A DNA stretch of 23,164 bases from Priapulus caudatus (GCF_000485595.1 NW_014578407.1:24807-47970); one strand, 5' to 3'. Positions 9,621 through 20,760 are shown, counted from the stretch's first letter. Numbers and translations are program-made. Notes: generated from the sequence alone by a model not told the origin.

Positions 9621-10322
9621 CTCTGCGATTCGGCTCGGTTCGGTGCGCTCTTATATTTACCTAGCTGGCACGCGGATTTCGTTTCGCTTGTTGCAATTTC
9701 GTAGTTTCATCCTGCTGATGCCAAACCCGTGGCTGGTACGGTGATTGCATCATCTATGCAACTCGTTTCTAAATACATATTCCTCTCTTTCGACAACTTA
9801 GACTATTCATTCTTATTCAATCCCCTCATATATTATGCTGATAATAATACTAACCGCGCAGATAATTATTATCCTATTTATTCGTCATCGCCTTTTTTGC
9901 GTTAAACACTTCCCTTTTTTTCCCCGACCATAGCAGCAGCAGTGATAGCATGATTCCAAGTGGCCGCGCATGGACTGTGCGTGTTGAACATATTTATGTG
10001 CGATCTATATTTCCATCCTCTATTTAGTAAATATATGTCCTATATATCCATCTTACTTGAGTTCAATTCTATCCATCTTGATCTGAGTCTACTTGCTCCT
10101 GTGGTTACACACTCTCGAAATCTCCACCTATACTCGTTTTTCTTTATTGAATTTTATAATTATGTCGCCGTGTTTATTAGTTAGAGGTGTCCTTCATTCT
10201 ATTAAACTGCTACATTTTTAAATATGATTAAAGCTTAAATGTGTTGTTAGAAACACTTTTCTAAAAGTATCATATGTGCGTCCGTATGAAAATCGGAGTC
10301 CTTAAGTAGACAGTTTCAGTAG
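9621..10322. other. AT-rich non-coding interval of block B
   Basis: No gene is recognised. Both copies keep gctggcacgcg, gatttcgtttcgcttg and tttcgacaacttagac words. The 74-codon frame at 9960-10184 is not kept in copy 2. Confidence 0.5.
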
Positions 10323-10871
10323 CCCCACCTTAGGTTGCCGTACGTATTGTATATATTTGGTATGTGTTGAGTAGTAAATAAAAAACCAAGTGAAACAACT
10401 AATCTGCCGATTACGGTTCTTACGGTTGCTATTTACGCTGCTGCCCTGCTAAACTTCTCTCCATTGCTGACGAAACAAGCTGCCCGTTCTACGCTGCGAT
10501 TACCGAGACCTGAAGTCTTTCAACATTTCGCACAGTAAAAATAATTGGGTGGAGATACGCGGTAACGGGATTATCCAGCGAGCTATTCCCCCCAGAATAG
10601 GGCTAAATAGTGAGCTACAACATTGGTGGATGGATTGCGTGGAAATAGTTGAAGATCTCCGTGTAATTCTGTAGGCGTCTACCAGCGTAGAACAGGTAGG
10701 CAGGCGTGTGTTTTCGTCCGCCAAATGGTTAGCGAGGTTAGCAGCCAGGCAGCGTAGATAGCAGAGGTTTAGCAGCCGTTAGTCGCAGATTAATTTGTTT
10801 CACTTGGATTTTATTACCTTACTCAACAACTACCAAATATATCTACATTACGTACGCGAAACCTAGGTGGG
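10323..10871. repeat. Foldback (inverted-repeat) element, copy 1
   Basis: The left arm (about 10323-10532) and the right arm (about 10637-10871) are imperfect reverse complements. Matching words, with the right arm read on the minus strand: cccaccttaggttgccgtac / cccacctaggtttcgcgtac, tttggtatgtgttgagtagt / tttggtagttgttgagtaag, aagtgaaacaactaatctgc / aagtgaaacaaattaatctg, tgctatttacgctgc / tgctatctacgctgc, gaagtctttcaacatttcg / gagatcttcaactatttcc. The loop is about 100 bp and holds a small hairpin, ctattccccccagaatag. There is no coding capacity. It resembles a foldback/MITE-type element or two copies of one short element inserted head to head. It is kept in copy 2. Confidence 0.85.
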
Positions 10872-11521
10872 TGACCCCACTAGGTCCCGTCGTCTCCAAT
10901 TTAATCTCTCTACATCATGGTAGGTTAAGCCCCTCCTGGGGTAGGCACACCTCGTAACTCGGTTCTACTCTGTTAACTCTGTTCTTTTCGCTCGTGTCTC
11001 CCGCAGCTTTACTATTTAGTGAATTACTCATAGCGCAATTGGTCTGTAATCATTAGGTCGGTGCGCAGGTGAGGCGGCTACGGGTATATAATATATCATA
11101 TACGAGCATACGTCCCATGTTTCGATTACCAAACCATCAATAACTAGCCGGGTTAGACAATATAGCGACGCGAAGCCGGCTAATTAGCCGCAAGTCCTCA
11201 ATACAACACTTCACTAAAATGGATTCACTAGAAGAGTTAATTGCTGTTTAGCCGGGCGGGCCCTGACATTATTGCTTGCTACCATAATGATAGGTAAGAG
11301 ATTTTTTTTTGGAAATTCATAGAATTCCAGCAATAAGCTGAAAGGTTTACACGAGTTCCTTTCACGCATTTGCTTGGCATGTTACATAAAGCAAGTCAGC
11401 AACCTACCTGCTTTAATTTTACTGCTCGAACAATCGTGAATCTAATTATTCAATGCACCAGTTCAGGTTTATTGATACGCCGTTTTCTTATACGCGAAAG
11501 ATCTATTGTATGGGTTGTTAC
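10872..11521. other. Non-coding interval of block B
   Basis: No gene is recognised. A pyrimidine-rich segment ending tctcccgcag at about 10998-11007 resembles a splice acceptor and is kept in copy 2, but no adjoining open exon is seen. Confidence 0.45.
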
Positions 11522-11679
11522 TGTGGTCATGGACCTCTTTGGAGTCCGGATGGCGCCTTCATTGGGGTCGCTGACCACTATTCTTATGCAAAATTTTGTG
11601 TTTTATGTGCTTATGTGCATTTTTCTGGGGAGGGCGGTCTGTTAGCTTTCACAGCTCTCAAAGGGCGTCCATGACCTCA
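11522..11679. mobile_element. Small inverted-repeat cassette (MITE-like), copy 1
   Basis: gtcatggac (11526-11534) and gtccatgac (11667-11675) are perfect inverted 9-mers. With flanking ctctttgg / caaagggc the arms extend imperfectly to about 17 bp. The core (11580-11668) has no similarity to the core at the equivalent place in copy 2, although the outer parts match. It could be a short non-autonomous element or a site of core replacement. No product is coded. Confidence 0.5.
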
Positions 11680-11799
11680 AAAAAGATTTAAAGAAACCAC
11701 TGATCTTATTGTATATTCAACACCTCACCGATCTTCAGTTTTGATGTCACGTAAAGGGTATACATGTTTGCTAATTTACAAACATTAATTAGCTAGAAT

Positions 11800-12193
11800 C
11801 ACACACACGCTCTCAACGTTACATACTCCAGACACCACACACGCGCAAGCAACGCATTTGCACGCACGCACGCACGGCCACGCACGCACGCACGCACGCA
11901 CACACATTGCACACACACATGCACACACAACACACAACACACACACACACAACACACACACACAAACACCACACACACACACACACACAACACACGCTCT
12001 CACGTACTACGCATAAGACACACACACACGCACGGCACGCCGCGCATTGCACGCCACGGCCGCACGCACACACACACACACACACACGACAACACAACAC
12101 CACACACACACACACACACACACACGCTTCATCACGTACATACGCAAAGACACACACGCGCCACGCAACGCGCGCATGCACGGCACGCACGCG

Positions 12194-12247
<54 letters not shown>
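11800..12247. repeat. (CA)n / (GCAC)n cluster in X2
   Basis: Complex microsatellite: (gcac)n around 11850-11900, then (CA)n in several runs separated by repeated interruptions such as gctctcacgtac, gcacggcacgc and cttcatcacgtacatacgca, ending in a long pure (CA)n at 12196-12246. The two cacgtac-containing interruptions (about 12001 and 12132) suggest a higher-order unit of about 130 bp. Long frames on both strands are dinucleotide artefacts. Confidence 0.95.
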
Positions 12248-12248
<1 letters not shown>

Positions 12249-13086
12249 GCGTTGATTCAGTATTTAATAATAAATTATATTAAGTAAAGACAGGCACTTA
12301 CCGTCTCTGGGAAGTGTTGTACCGTGTGTATGTAATTTATAATTTTCTCGGCGTCTCGTTTTATATAATCTTAGCATAGTACTGTAACTTTTTGTGCTTG
12401 TTCAAATAACTAGTGTGTTTACTGGAGTCGTGTAAATTTTAAAGGTACCGAGGCTTAGCTCACAGTTTGTAAGATTTTTGGAACAAAATAAATATGTTAA
12501 ATGCTGTTCACATTAAATGATGTGTTTGCTTCAAGTATTGTTAACGTTTTATGAAATGTAATACATACATACGGGCCATAAAGAAAATATATGATAAAAT
12601 ATGATATGACAAATGATTAAAATGATAAGTAAAACATAATGAATAGCAAAAAAGTTATGATAACATGCCGAGTATAATTACCCTCTCACACCCACTTGCA
12701 AAAGACTAAAGGATCTTTAGGCTTCTCAAGCGATGTTTTTTTTCGAACATTAATTGACGTCTTTGTCGTGTTACCTCCGTATTCGTCTTGCCTATATTCA
12801 CTTCGACGTTTTAACGTAGCGTGGTTATCGGGGGTGGTGTTCGGGTTCATTGCCATAAATACCAATAAGTTCTGATTCTACATTTACAGTTTGCAGTAAA
12901 TAAAAGACGCGTGTCGTGTTATACGTTCAGACGGCCAACATATAATCTAATGGCAAGATTTGGCTAACAGTATTACTAACTTACGTGTAACACTGATGAC
13001 ATGCCAATATTCTATAAGTTTACGCATGTCGCTTACTTTTGTAACCAGACGGGGGTAGTTGCCTCGTTGCCGAAACGCCGTAGCTA
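12248..13086. other. AT-rich unique stretch of X2
   Basis: No gene or RNA is recognised. Contains simple purine-rich/AT words at about 12580-12660 (gataaaat, gataagt). No match is seen elsewhere in the window. Confidence 0.5.
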
Positions 13087-13230
13087 ATACTATCAAGAAC
13101 TAATAATACATTGTATCAGGAGTGAATAATGACAAATAATATATATATATATATATATATATAATAATATTTTTGTAATTATTCATTCCTGATTGTAATA
13201 ATACAATGTATTGTTAGTTCTGGATACTAT
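13087..13230. mobile_element. 144-bp inverted-repeat element with (AT)n core (MITE-like)
   Basis: The left arm, starting atactatcaagaactaataa and continuing tacattgta, pairs with the right arm, whose minus-strand reading is atagtatccagaactaacaa then tacattgta. The arms continue with caggagtgaataatgacaaa against caggaatgaataattacaaa. The right arm carries nine extra bases (tattacaat). The centre is (AT)n at about 13139-13163. Small size, long arms and AT core fit a MITE or foldback element. No clear target-site duplication is seen outside the arms. Confidence 0.85.
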
Positions 13231-13491
13231 GTATACGTCACGTGGTCAACCTCCTGTCCCCTCCCTTCTCCCCTAGCATCACCAGACAGCGAGTACGGCT
13301 GCTGTCACTGACCTAGGCATCACGCGAGGCTCGGTCTGGTCCCTTATGTCACATTCTAATCACGTCTTATAAGTGCAAGTTATCGGGGGCCTTGAAAGGA
13401 TCACCGCGGGTTGCACGTATGTGTGGTAGGACAGACACCTGTCATTGACCCATCATAACATATTATAGTGGTCGTCGTGATAAATTAAAAC
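13231..13491. other. Unique stretch, nothing recognised
   Basis: Mixed composition with no repeat, RNA or frame of note between the AT-core element and the (TA)n(TG)n tract. Confidence 0.5.
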
Positions 13492-13502
13492 ACATATATA
13501 TG

Positions 13503-13542
<40 letters not shown>

Positions 13543-13676
13543 CTGTGTTGTTGTTGTTGTGTGTAGTGTGTGATGTGTGTGTGGATGTGTGTGTGTGTGC
13601 TTTGTGTGTGTGTGTGTTGTGAGTGTGTGGGTGTTGTGTAGTGTGTGACTGTGTTGTTGCGTCTGTGTGTCTGTGC
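13492..13676. repeat. (TA)n(TG)n microsatellite
   Basis: About 34 bases of (TA)n followed by about 150 bases of (TG)n with ttgttgttg and tgtag interruptions. It ends exactly at the left edge of block A copy 2, where copy 1 has AT-rich DNA. The minus-strand His/Thr-rich frame is an artefact. Confidence 0.95.
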
Positions 13677-15820
13677 ATAATATAATTCTAATAATATAAT
13701 TAATGTAAGATATGTTATTAGAGTGTTTCTGAAGAATATAAAGTAGATATTTCTTCCTATACAGTAGTTATTTAGTTATTACACTAATAACTTGGCCTCG
13801 CGTGCAAGTCTTCACTGGTTATTCGGTACTTTGCAATAAACCAATTACCTTTTCTGGTGTTACGCCTAGCAGCACAGAATTATTATATTCAGCGTGTCGG
13901 TGCGTATTGGTACCGCTTGCCTTGTCCGGAAATGAAAAATACATACAGAGCAGGCCTGTACCCAGGATTGGCCTAAGGGGGGTTCCAAATCAGAGGTGTG
14001 CGGGTGACTGCGAGCGCCGAAGGTGCGAAGCGATGTTCGGGGGGCTCGGGGCATGACCCCCCGGGAACATTTTGAAAATTTGCTTTCAAATGGTGCATTC
14101 TGGTGCCATTTAACAGTTTTATTCTGGATAAAATATACCTAGCCCAACTATAAAATAGGCCCACAAGACCTAAAAAACATTTATACATATTTTTACCATA
14201 TATTTATTGTTTGATGGGTGGGGTGGGGGTGGGGGGTTCCGGATCCCCTTGGGTACGGGACTGCAGGGCATACACTCAACAGCGTTATATATATTCGCCA
14301 CTTTATTGCGTTGATCTCAGTGGCGTATTCAGCATAGGGCGGAGCCGGCGTACGCCCCCCCCCCTGTTTGCAGGCCCAGAAAAAAAACCAATAAAACCTA
14401 TAGTAACCTACTTACTACTTACTATAGTAACCTAACCTCAGGTGTGTACGCTCTCTGGAAAGTCATGAAAAGTGTTTTAAATCCTAAATTGTAGGGTTGA
14501 GTCTTGGGTTGAGATAGTGTCATCAGACATCAGAATATGGCCCACAGTATGCCTCACATTGCAGGAAAATGGCTTAAATATTTCAAAATTTTCTGGGGGA
14601 GCATGCCTCCACACCCCCCTAACGCTGGCGTGCCTACGGCACACGGGCCTGCCTTCGGCAGCCCAGGTACATTTCACCTGTTTATCAATTACTGGACGTG
14701 ATGCGGCCACGATGCCGAGGCGCGCCGAGGATTGACACTATGCGCGTGCGCATATCCCGCGGAACTGCGCGTCTCAGCCGCGCGCAGCGCTCAGGTTCAA
14801 CAGCAAAGCTCATGTCTCTCTGGATACGCCACTGGAGCTCGCCCGTTGTTTTGTTAGACAGCGTGTATGCGTGTATGCGTGTATATGCGTGCATGCGTGT
14901 ATGCGTACATACGTGCATGCGTGTATGCGTACATACGTGCATGCGTGCATGCGTGATTCTTGAGATACGACCGGATGGACGGAGTATCGGATGATTTCTC
15001 TTACGAGGCTTGTTTTCAATGTCACGGCGCCGCAAGATCTACCGATACGCCATCTACGATCGGAATAAACGCGGAAACAGCATATGACCACGGGGTAATA
15101 ATTTTGAAATTTGAATATTTTGATTAAAATATGAAAATCATCAGTCACTGACATTCAGCACTATTCGTTCTCACTCACACTATCTCGGCCCGGTCATTGC
15201 CACTAGCGCATTTGCCTTTGGGAACCTAGGTAACAACTGCACAACAGTTGGGCATCCATATATAATATGCAGTGGCGGCATCAAGATTGTAAAAGTGGGG
15301 GGTGTCAAGCTGAGGGCAAGGGAAATGTTGGGGGGCAAAATGTTGTGATCACGTAGCGCCAATTCGAGCGCGTAGCGCGAGAAATAATGGGTGGGGTCCC
15401 GGGACCAGCATTACGGCCACTGGTGGTGTCCAGGCCGCGAAGCCCCCGGAAGCTATGAGCTTTTAGCATTTTTGAGGTGAAAAATCAAGCCTCTGTATGC
15501 CTTAAACGGAGAAATAAACACACTTGCAGAGCACTTCTGATCCTTATCCAAACTTCTAATTTTACTGTAGTGCGCTAGGATTGTAAATAAATGCTATCCA
15601 CGGAAATTGCTGTTTCGCGGGAAAATAAAGGGGAAAATCGTAGTGGCGGAAATGGAATAAGAAAGCGGAAATTTTCCGCCAAAATTGGAAGGGTTGGGAG
15701 GTCTGCCACTCAATAAGAATTCAAATTACATAGACTAGGGTTAAACCCCAAGATTGAAAGGCAACATTTTGGGCCTATGGAGTAAAATTAATATTGTCAT
15801 TGCTCCTGTGAACTGTGTCC
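13677..15820 (+). mobile_element. Block A, copy 2: composite degraded transposon-like repeat
   Basis: Direct repeat of 2419-4628. Key motifs lie at 13951 (caggcctgtacccagg), 14318 (cagtggcgtattcagca), about 14592 (gggggagcatgcctccac), 15270 (cagtggcggcatcaagattg) and about 15431 (gtccaggccgcgaagccccc). Differences from copy 1 are mainly single-base gains and losses, many in homopolymers but also outside them. Similarity ends at aactgtgtcc. A reader should combine the two copies to judge the true sequence, since each shows indels the other lacks. Confidence 0.6.
14866..14955. repeat. 24-bp TGCATGCGTGTATGCG microsatellite, copy 2
   Basis: Regular tandem words tgcgtgtatgcg, with gtacatacgtgcatgcgtgt twice in register 24 bases apart. 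It is the cleaner counterpart of 3612-3710. Confidence 0.85.
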
Positions 15821-17158
15821 AGTTTTCTGCGCGAGCAAGGGGGGGTACGGACTCCCTAGACCCTCCCTGTACACGCCCCTGCTCGGGCGCGAAGCGACCA
15901 GGCGAGGGAGCCAAGCGACCGAGCGAGGGGAGGGTGTGGGAGGGAGGTGTTCACTGTTCACCCTCCCGCACGATGGAGATTTTGCAATTATTACACTAAA
16001 ATGGAGCGACCAGTCGGACCTAAAATGGTCTTTGTTATCGGGCGGCCTTCCATAAACATATAACCTAACCTTAACATATGTCGCAGAGACAGTTAATTAA
16101 TCACTGAGTTGTGACATGCATATAAGATTTTTGCAGTAAATAATATCTTAGTCTGTTATTATATCTTTCTCTGTTAGTTGCACACGTGCCTGATTCCCCT
16201 TCCATGTCTTTTTCCGTTTCTCTCATAATATTAATCCTCATATTGATCATAATTATTATCTTGTGGTTGTTACTAATAAAGACTAACTAAGAACTGAACA
16301 TGCCTGGAAGATTAGTGCTAGCGTGAAGGTACTCCGAACATGTTTTCGATCCAATCAGGTCGCTCTTCCTCCTGCAAGTAGAATAGGTCAATTGGAAGTA
16401 GAGACCAAGAATCAAGTTGTGCCACATTTAACTACATATTGTTCGGTTTAAAATTAATAGTAAAACGAAATGGACCTTTAAGAAGGAATAGGACGATACG
16501 ACTATTAAAACAATAAACTAGTTTGGAAGAATTGAGAGAATGCCCGACGTACATCTAACGGGTAATGTGATAACATATTTAATTGGTCTAATGTAGGAAA
16601 TTATAGAATAGAATAACATAGAAATGTTTTAAATTCGCGACAAGATCTTCCTATGCTGTAGTCGCAGATAATGTTTTAGCTCGCTTTAACCGAAACCGCA
16701 TAAAGAAGAAAAACTAATTTCAAAGAAAAACAATTCGCTGACGAAAATACATTTATAGCTAAAACGAATAACGAAAAACAAATTATATACTTTAATCGAT
16801 ATAGGCTTTCGTCTAGTATAACCATGCAAGTACTATAAGAAAAAATAGATATTAGGAGCCTATTAAAGATTACAACAAGAACGGAAAATGTTCTTGGTTA
16901 TGCATACTTTTCGATTTCGTTACATGAAATTTACATTGCTTTTTATAGCACTTCATCAATATTCAATAATATATAATATATTTGGCTACCCGAACAACTT
17001 AACAACACGTATACGTATGGCATCAAGGTGTCCAATCCACCATACAACAATAAACTACTTCTACAAACTCCACCGTAGCATGTAGAATAGTGAACATACC
17101 GCGAGTATTGCATCTGGTTTCGCTTGCGACTGTGCATGTTGCACCATACATCTATTGA
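15821..17158. other. V2 filler between block A and block B, copy 2
   Basis: Unrelated to V1 although of similar length (1.34 against 1.22 kb). The first 170 bases are a transposon-terminus-like patch: a G run, tacggactccctagaccctc, cctgtacacgcccctgctcg, then gaagcgacc/ccaagcgaccgagcgag, a motif family common near ends of invertebrate DNA elements. From about 16020 the sequence is AT-rich and unique-looking, with no frame above about 65 codons. A short cctaacctt-type word lies near 16065. Confidence 0.55.
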
Positions 17159-17261
17159 GGATTCACCTACGTCACATGACCCGCGTCCTAAGGTGATTCA
17201 AGTATAGCGGGTAGGGATTCACTTCCGTCAGGTGACTCGAATCCTGAATCTTACAGGGATG

Positions 17262-17300
17262 GTCACGTGGGGTAGCCACGTGACTATTATGGGTATATAA
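17262..17300 (+). promoter_or_regulatory. Twin CACGTG palindrome plus TATA box, copy 2
   Basis: gtcacgtgg (17262-17270) and ccacgtgac (17276-17284) are perfect 9-bp inverted arms around a 5-base spacer, each with a CACGTG E-box. A canonical tatataa follows at 17294-17300. Conservation of the palindrome in both copies despite surrounding indels supports it as real sequence; promoter activity is inferred. Confidence 0.55.
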
Positions 17301-18085
17301 GCTGCTGCTGTAACGTTGGAATGAGCGTTCATGTAGAAATGATGTAGAAGTAGATCCAAATCCAGAACTTGTGTGGTCAACTGTATAACTGTTAATATCA
17401 TAATTACACTGTGTAGCCACCTCATCAGACAATCGCACAAACAGACAAAGACCCGCGCACACGCGCGGTCGCACGTGCGCGTACTCTCGCGACCAGCACC
17501 AGCCCCAATCTCCAATCTCTCATCCCACAATCTATTACATCTCTCCCTATATATTCGCCCAAAACTCCCTACATCTTGAGAGCACATGTCACCCGTCTTG
17601 TCCAGTTCCAACCGTTCCCCTCATTTCACAATCACCCTAGAAACTGCCTAACCTAGAACTCGCTTACCCAACTGCCTGTAACATCAATGCCGCCGCCCAA
17701 TACGCGCGACGTTCTGTCTAGTCTAGTCTGTCTATGGATAAAACAACTACCCGTCTAGCTCCACTGACTAATTCATGTAACGTATAAAATAGACGTTTAC
17801 ACTGCTTCTCGCAGTAACAGTGGCATGGGCACTGACGTCTCTCGCCAGCTGCTCCATGGTACACAACGCAAGGCTTATCAACGAGTGGTAAGAGAACGTT
17901 TACGTTTTATTCCCCGACTCACCCTCTGCCTGGTGCTTGCTGACGGCTTGACCGTCCCTGCACGCAGGCACGTTGAGATCTCGGGCCGTATGGTTTGATA
18001 CTGTATATACTGTGTTTACTGTTTCTGGGCATTCAACCCAAGTTTGTATGGCGTTTATAGCTACCGGTCTGTCGGTCGGTACGCT

Positions 18086-18134
18086 AATAAAAGCACGGGC
18101 GTTCCCGGATTGAATACAAAACTTGTTGTTGTGG
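18086..18134 (+). terminator. Polyadenylation-like signal with GT-rich element, copy 2
   Basis: aataaa at 18086-18091 followed by ttgttgttgtggt at 18123-18135, in the same arrangement as copy 1, about 0.79 kb downstream of the TATA box. Confidence 0.4.
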
Positions 18135-19473
18135 TCTCCGTTCCTGCTCGCGTCCGCGTGTGGATCTATAATCGAATCTGTGGCGCACATTGAGGCCGTG
18201 ACTGGCTCAAACGTTACATAAATATATATATATACTAGTGAAAAAAGTATTTTAATTAATGGCCTTATTTGTGAATTTAATATTGACTTTATAATGTGAA
18301 GTCGATTTGGCAAACCGTCAATTCGCGTCTGCTTTGAACTGATGTTGATATTTTCCTTGCAATAGAACTCATTGACCCGTCAATTTAGTTCATCTGCAAA
18401 TCACTTCGTATGATAGTCTTCTGTTTAGCTATGACTGTGAGATAGGTGCAATCAACGAATTGACGTTCTTGTTCCACGAATGGATTTCCCTGATATATAA
18501 ATCTAGTTTTCGATCACGTTCCCTCTGCGGGCAATAGCGCACGGGTACGCGTGACTTCCTTTCGCGTGATGGTTATCTGTTATTTTTATAATAAATTTGT
18601 TTGTTAAATAAAAATGTCTATTTCCTGCCCCAGCAATACAGATAGTTTATATATTTAAGTACACGTAAAAAACATTTATAGTTGAAAACGAAAGGGGTAC
18701 TGGAGATAATAGCGACACGTTTTCTTCACTCTCACAGCATGTGTGTCGTTACCCCCACACGATGCCACAGCTATTATACATACTATAAACACTTGGATAC
18801 GAGATTGTCTTTGGCACAGTATTCAATCTTTGCGAAAACTATTGCAATGTACAAATATGCAAACGGTTTAGTCGAAAATTAGGAGATTTACAATATTAGT
18901 AAATAGTTTGAAAAAATAGTTATTTTCTACGGATACCTATTCGTTTCACCTTTTTCTTTTCTTTTGTGTCACCTTAATTACTTCATTATTCCTATTATAT
19001 CTCGAAACAGCAGTACGTAGTATCTTCGCAGATACTGTGCTTCTTATCTACTCGACAAGTACAGGGATAAAACATGTAGGAAGGACAGAGTACACTGACG
19101 TACACACGTCAACTCAAACGAATCCAAAATAAAATATTTCATTGGAGCTCACGCACTGTGAATAACAACGAAACGCGCTTTATATCAATGTTAGATATAT
19201 GCGCACAACAGACAGAACGAACGTGTGACGTTATCTGGATCATGGAGAGTGCGTGAGGGCAATAAATGTCTAGCAAGGATTTTACCACTGCACGATGGAC
19301 GTGGGGATCGCCCGCGGGAAGTATTGGCGGCACAACAAGAAGCGCAGTAACCGTGAAACACGAGCAGGCATTTTCACTCGTTGTTTTATAGCTAGTATCA
19401 GAATCTGTATCGTCTGAAGGCCGTCTGCATCGTGATACCGCACGCACGCACTCACGCACTCACGCACGCGGTG

Positions 19474-19484
19474 CACACACACAC

Positions 19485-19522
<38 letters not shown>

Positions 19523-19620
19523 ACGCGCTGCGCCCGCGCACACAACACACACACACACACACACGCACACACACACACACACGCGGCGCACACACACACA
19601 CACACACACGCAGCCGCGCG

Positions 19621-19667
<47 letters not shown>

Positions 19668-19777
19668 ACACACACACCACACACACACACACACGCGCGC
19701 TTGCGCACACACACACACACAACACACACACACACACACACTGCCGCTCGCGCGCGCACACACACACACCACACACA
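19474..19777. repeat. (CA)n tract with interspersed CG runs, copy 2
   Basis: Counterpart of 8315-8614, preceded by a short (cacgca)n. The longest CG insert is ccgcgcgcgcgcgcgcacac at about 19614-19631. The dinucleotide register and interruption order differ from copy 1 more than the surrounding DNA does. Frames are dinucleotide artefacts. Confidence 0.97.
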
Positions 19778-19805
19778 TATCTATGCTTATGCCAAGACAA
19801 ATTTG

Positions 19806-19834
19806 TTAGGTAGACATTATTTCTGTCTACCTAA
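19806..19834. repeat. Perfect 10-bp hairpin, copy 2
   Basis: ttaggtagac (19806-19815), a 9-base loop, and gtctacctaa (19825-19834). It lies just outside the (CA)n tract in both copies and could be a relic inverted terminus or an RNA hairpin. Confidence 0.65.
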
Positions 19835-20309
19835 TGTTATAGAATGCTATTGTAGTGGCCTTAGGGTTCGTGGCCGACTACGGGTCGACAGAACGTCTGT
19901 TTCGTTAACGCGTGTCCCAGTTTGTTCGGGATTTAGTGTTCGTCCTGCCAGTTCGTTGTGATGCTCACGTAGCGTGTTAACAGTGTAAGCACCGCTGAAC
20001 AGAACACAGTGAGCATTCGGTTGACTAGTACGGTGTATAGCTTTATCTGATTCCTACTAGTTCACAAATAATTCTCTGCCATATCGTAAATGCAGCGGAT
20101 CCTATCACCACTAGAATTAATATTTGAAGAAGTAACACTGTCGCCGGCTTTCGTCTTTCCTCTCTCACGTTCGTCCTACTCCTCGCGTAGCCTGGGCAGT
20201 CCTAAGGGGGTCTCCCTCGTAGGTCGCACCTGGCTCTACCTATCCGGAATCCCGTTCTTCTCCGTCCTCGCTAAATTCCTTCTCCCGTTCGCTCTTTCCG
20301 GTTATGCCA

Positions 20310-20760
20310 CCTACCTGAAAACCTGATGCCTCTATACCTCCTCGCTCTGCAACGCTTTCCGCCTCCCTCTCTCTTCTTTCTTCTTCCTTCTCCTTCTCCT
20401 TTTTGCCCTACCTAGCCTGAAAATAACGCCTCTCCGTCTTTCTTCTTCTTCCTTCTGCTTCTTCTTCCTTCTTCTTCTTCTTCTTCTTCTTCTTCTTCTT
20501 CCTACCTAGCCCTGAAAATAACGCTCTCTTCCTCTTTTCTCTTTGTCTCGGCTGTTTATTCTCTTCTTCTTCTTTTTCCCTAAACCTAACCTGAAAAATA
20601 ACACTCGCCTCTTTCTTTTCTCCTTCTGCTGTTCTTTCTCTTCTTCTATCTTCCTACCTAGGCCCTGAAATGAATAACCTGCTCTTCCTCTTTCTCTCCT
20701 TGTCCTCTGCTTCCCTCGTCTCCTTCCTCTTCTTCCTAACTAGCCCTTGAAAATAACGCC
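20310..20760 (+). repeat. Polypyrimidine minisatellite, copy 2, with (TTC)n expansion
   Basis: Cores related to cctagccctgaaaataacgc at about 20310 (weak), 20410, 20505, 20585, 20657 and 20740. The spacer before the third core holds a (TTC)n run (about 20449-20502) that is much shorter in copy 1 (about 9331-9350). Confidence 0.9.

Larger units (their letters stand above)
5853..11783 (+). repeat. Block B, copy 1 (5.9-kb duplicated non-coding unit)
   Basis: Recurs at about 17159-23100 in the same orientation. Similarity is continuous except for tandem-array length changes and one swapped cassette (11580-11668). No coding frame is kept in both copies: for example, frames at 7491-7715 and 18682-18882 share only short stretches of residues before small indels shift them apart. 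Sub-features are listed separately: 60-bp repeats, E-box/TATA, polyadenylation-like site, (CA)n, hairpin, polypyrimidine minisatellite, foldback. It might be a large non-coding retroelement derivative or a segmental duplicon; no gag/pol residues are recognised. Confidence 0.85.

Noticed and set aside
10990-11010. Splice-acceptor-like tctcccgcag
   Set aside because: No open exon follows in either copy and no donor can be paired with it.
11785-12287. His/Thr- and Cys/Val-rich frames around the X2 (CA)n cluster
   Set aside because: Same dinucleotide artefact; no non-repetitive protein segment is attached.
2419-15820. Missed-adapter read chimera as the cause of the duplication
   Set aside because: That artefact gives inverted copies; these copies are in direct orientation.
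16050-16080. Telomere-like cctaacctt word
   Set aside because: Only one or two units, common by chance in AT-rich invertebrate DNA; no array.
17900-18313. 137-codon minus-strand frame in block B copy 2
   Set aside because: The equivalent part of copy 1 keeps only fragments of it, shifted by indels, with no domain.
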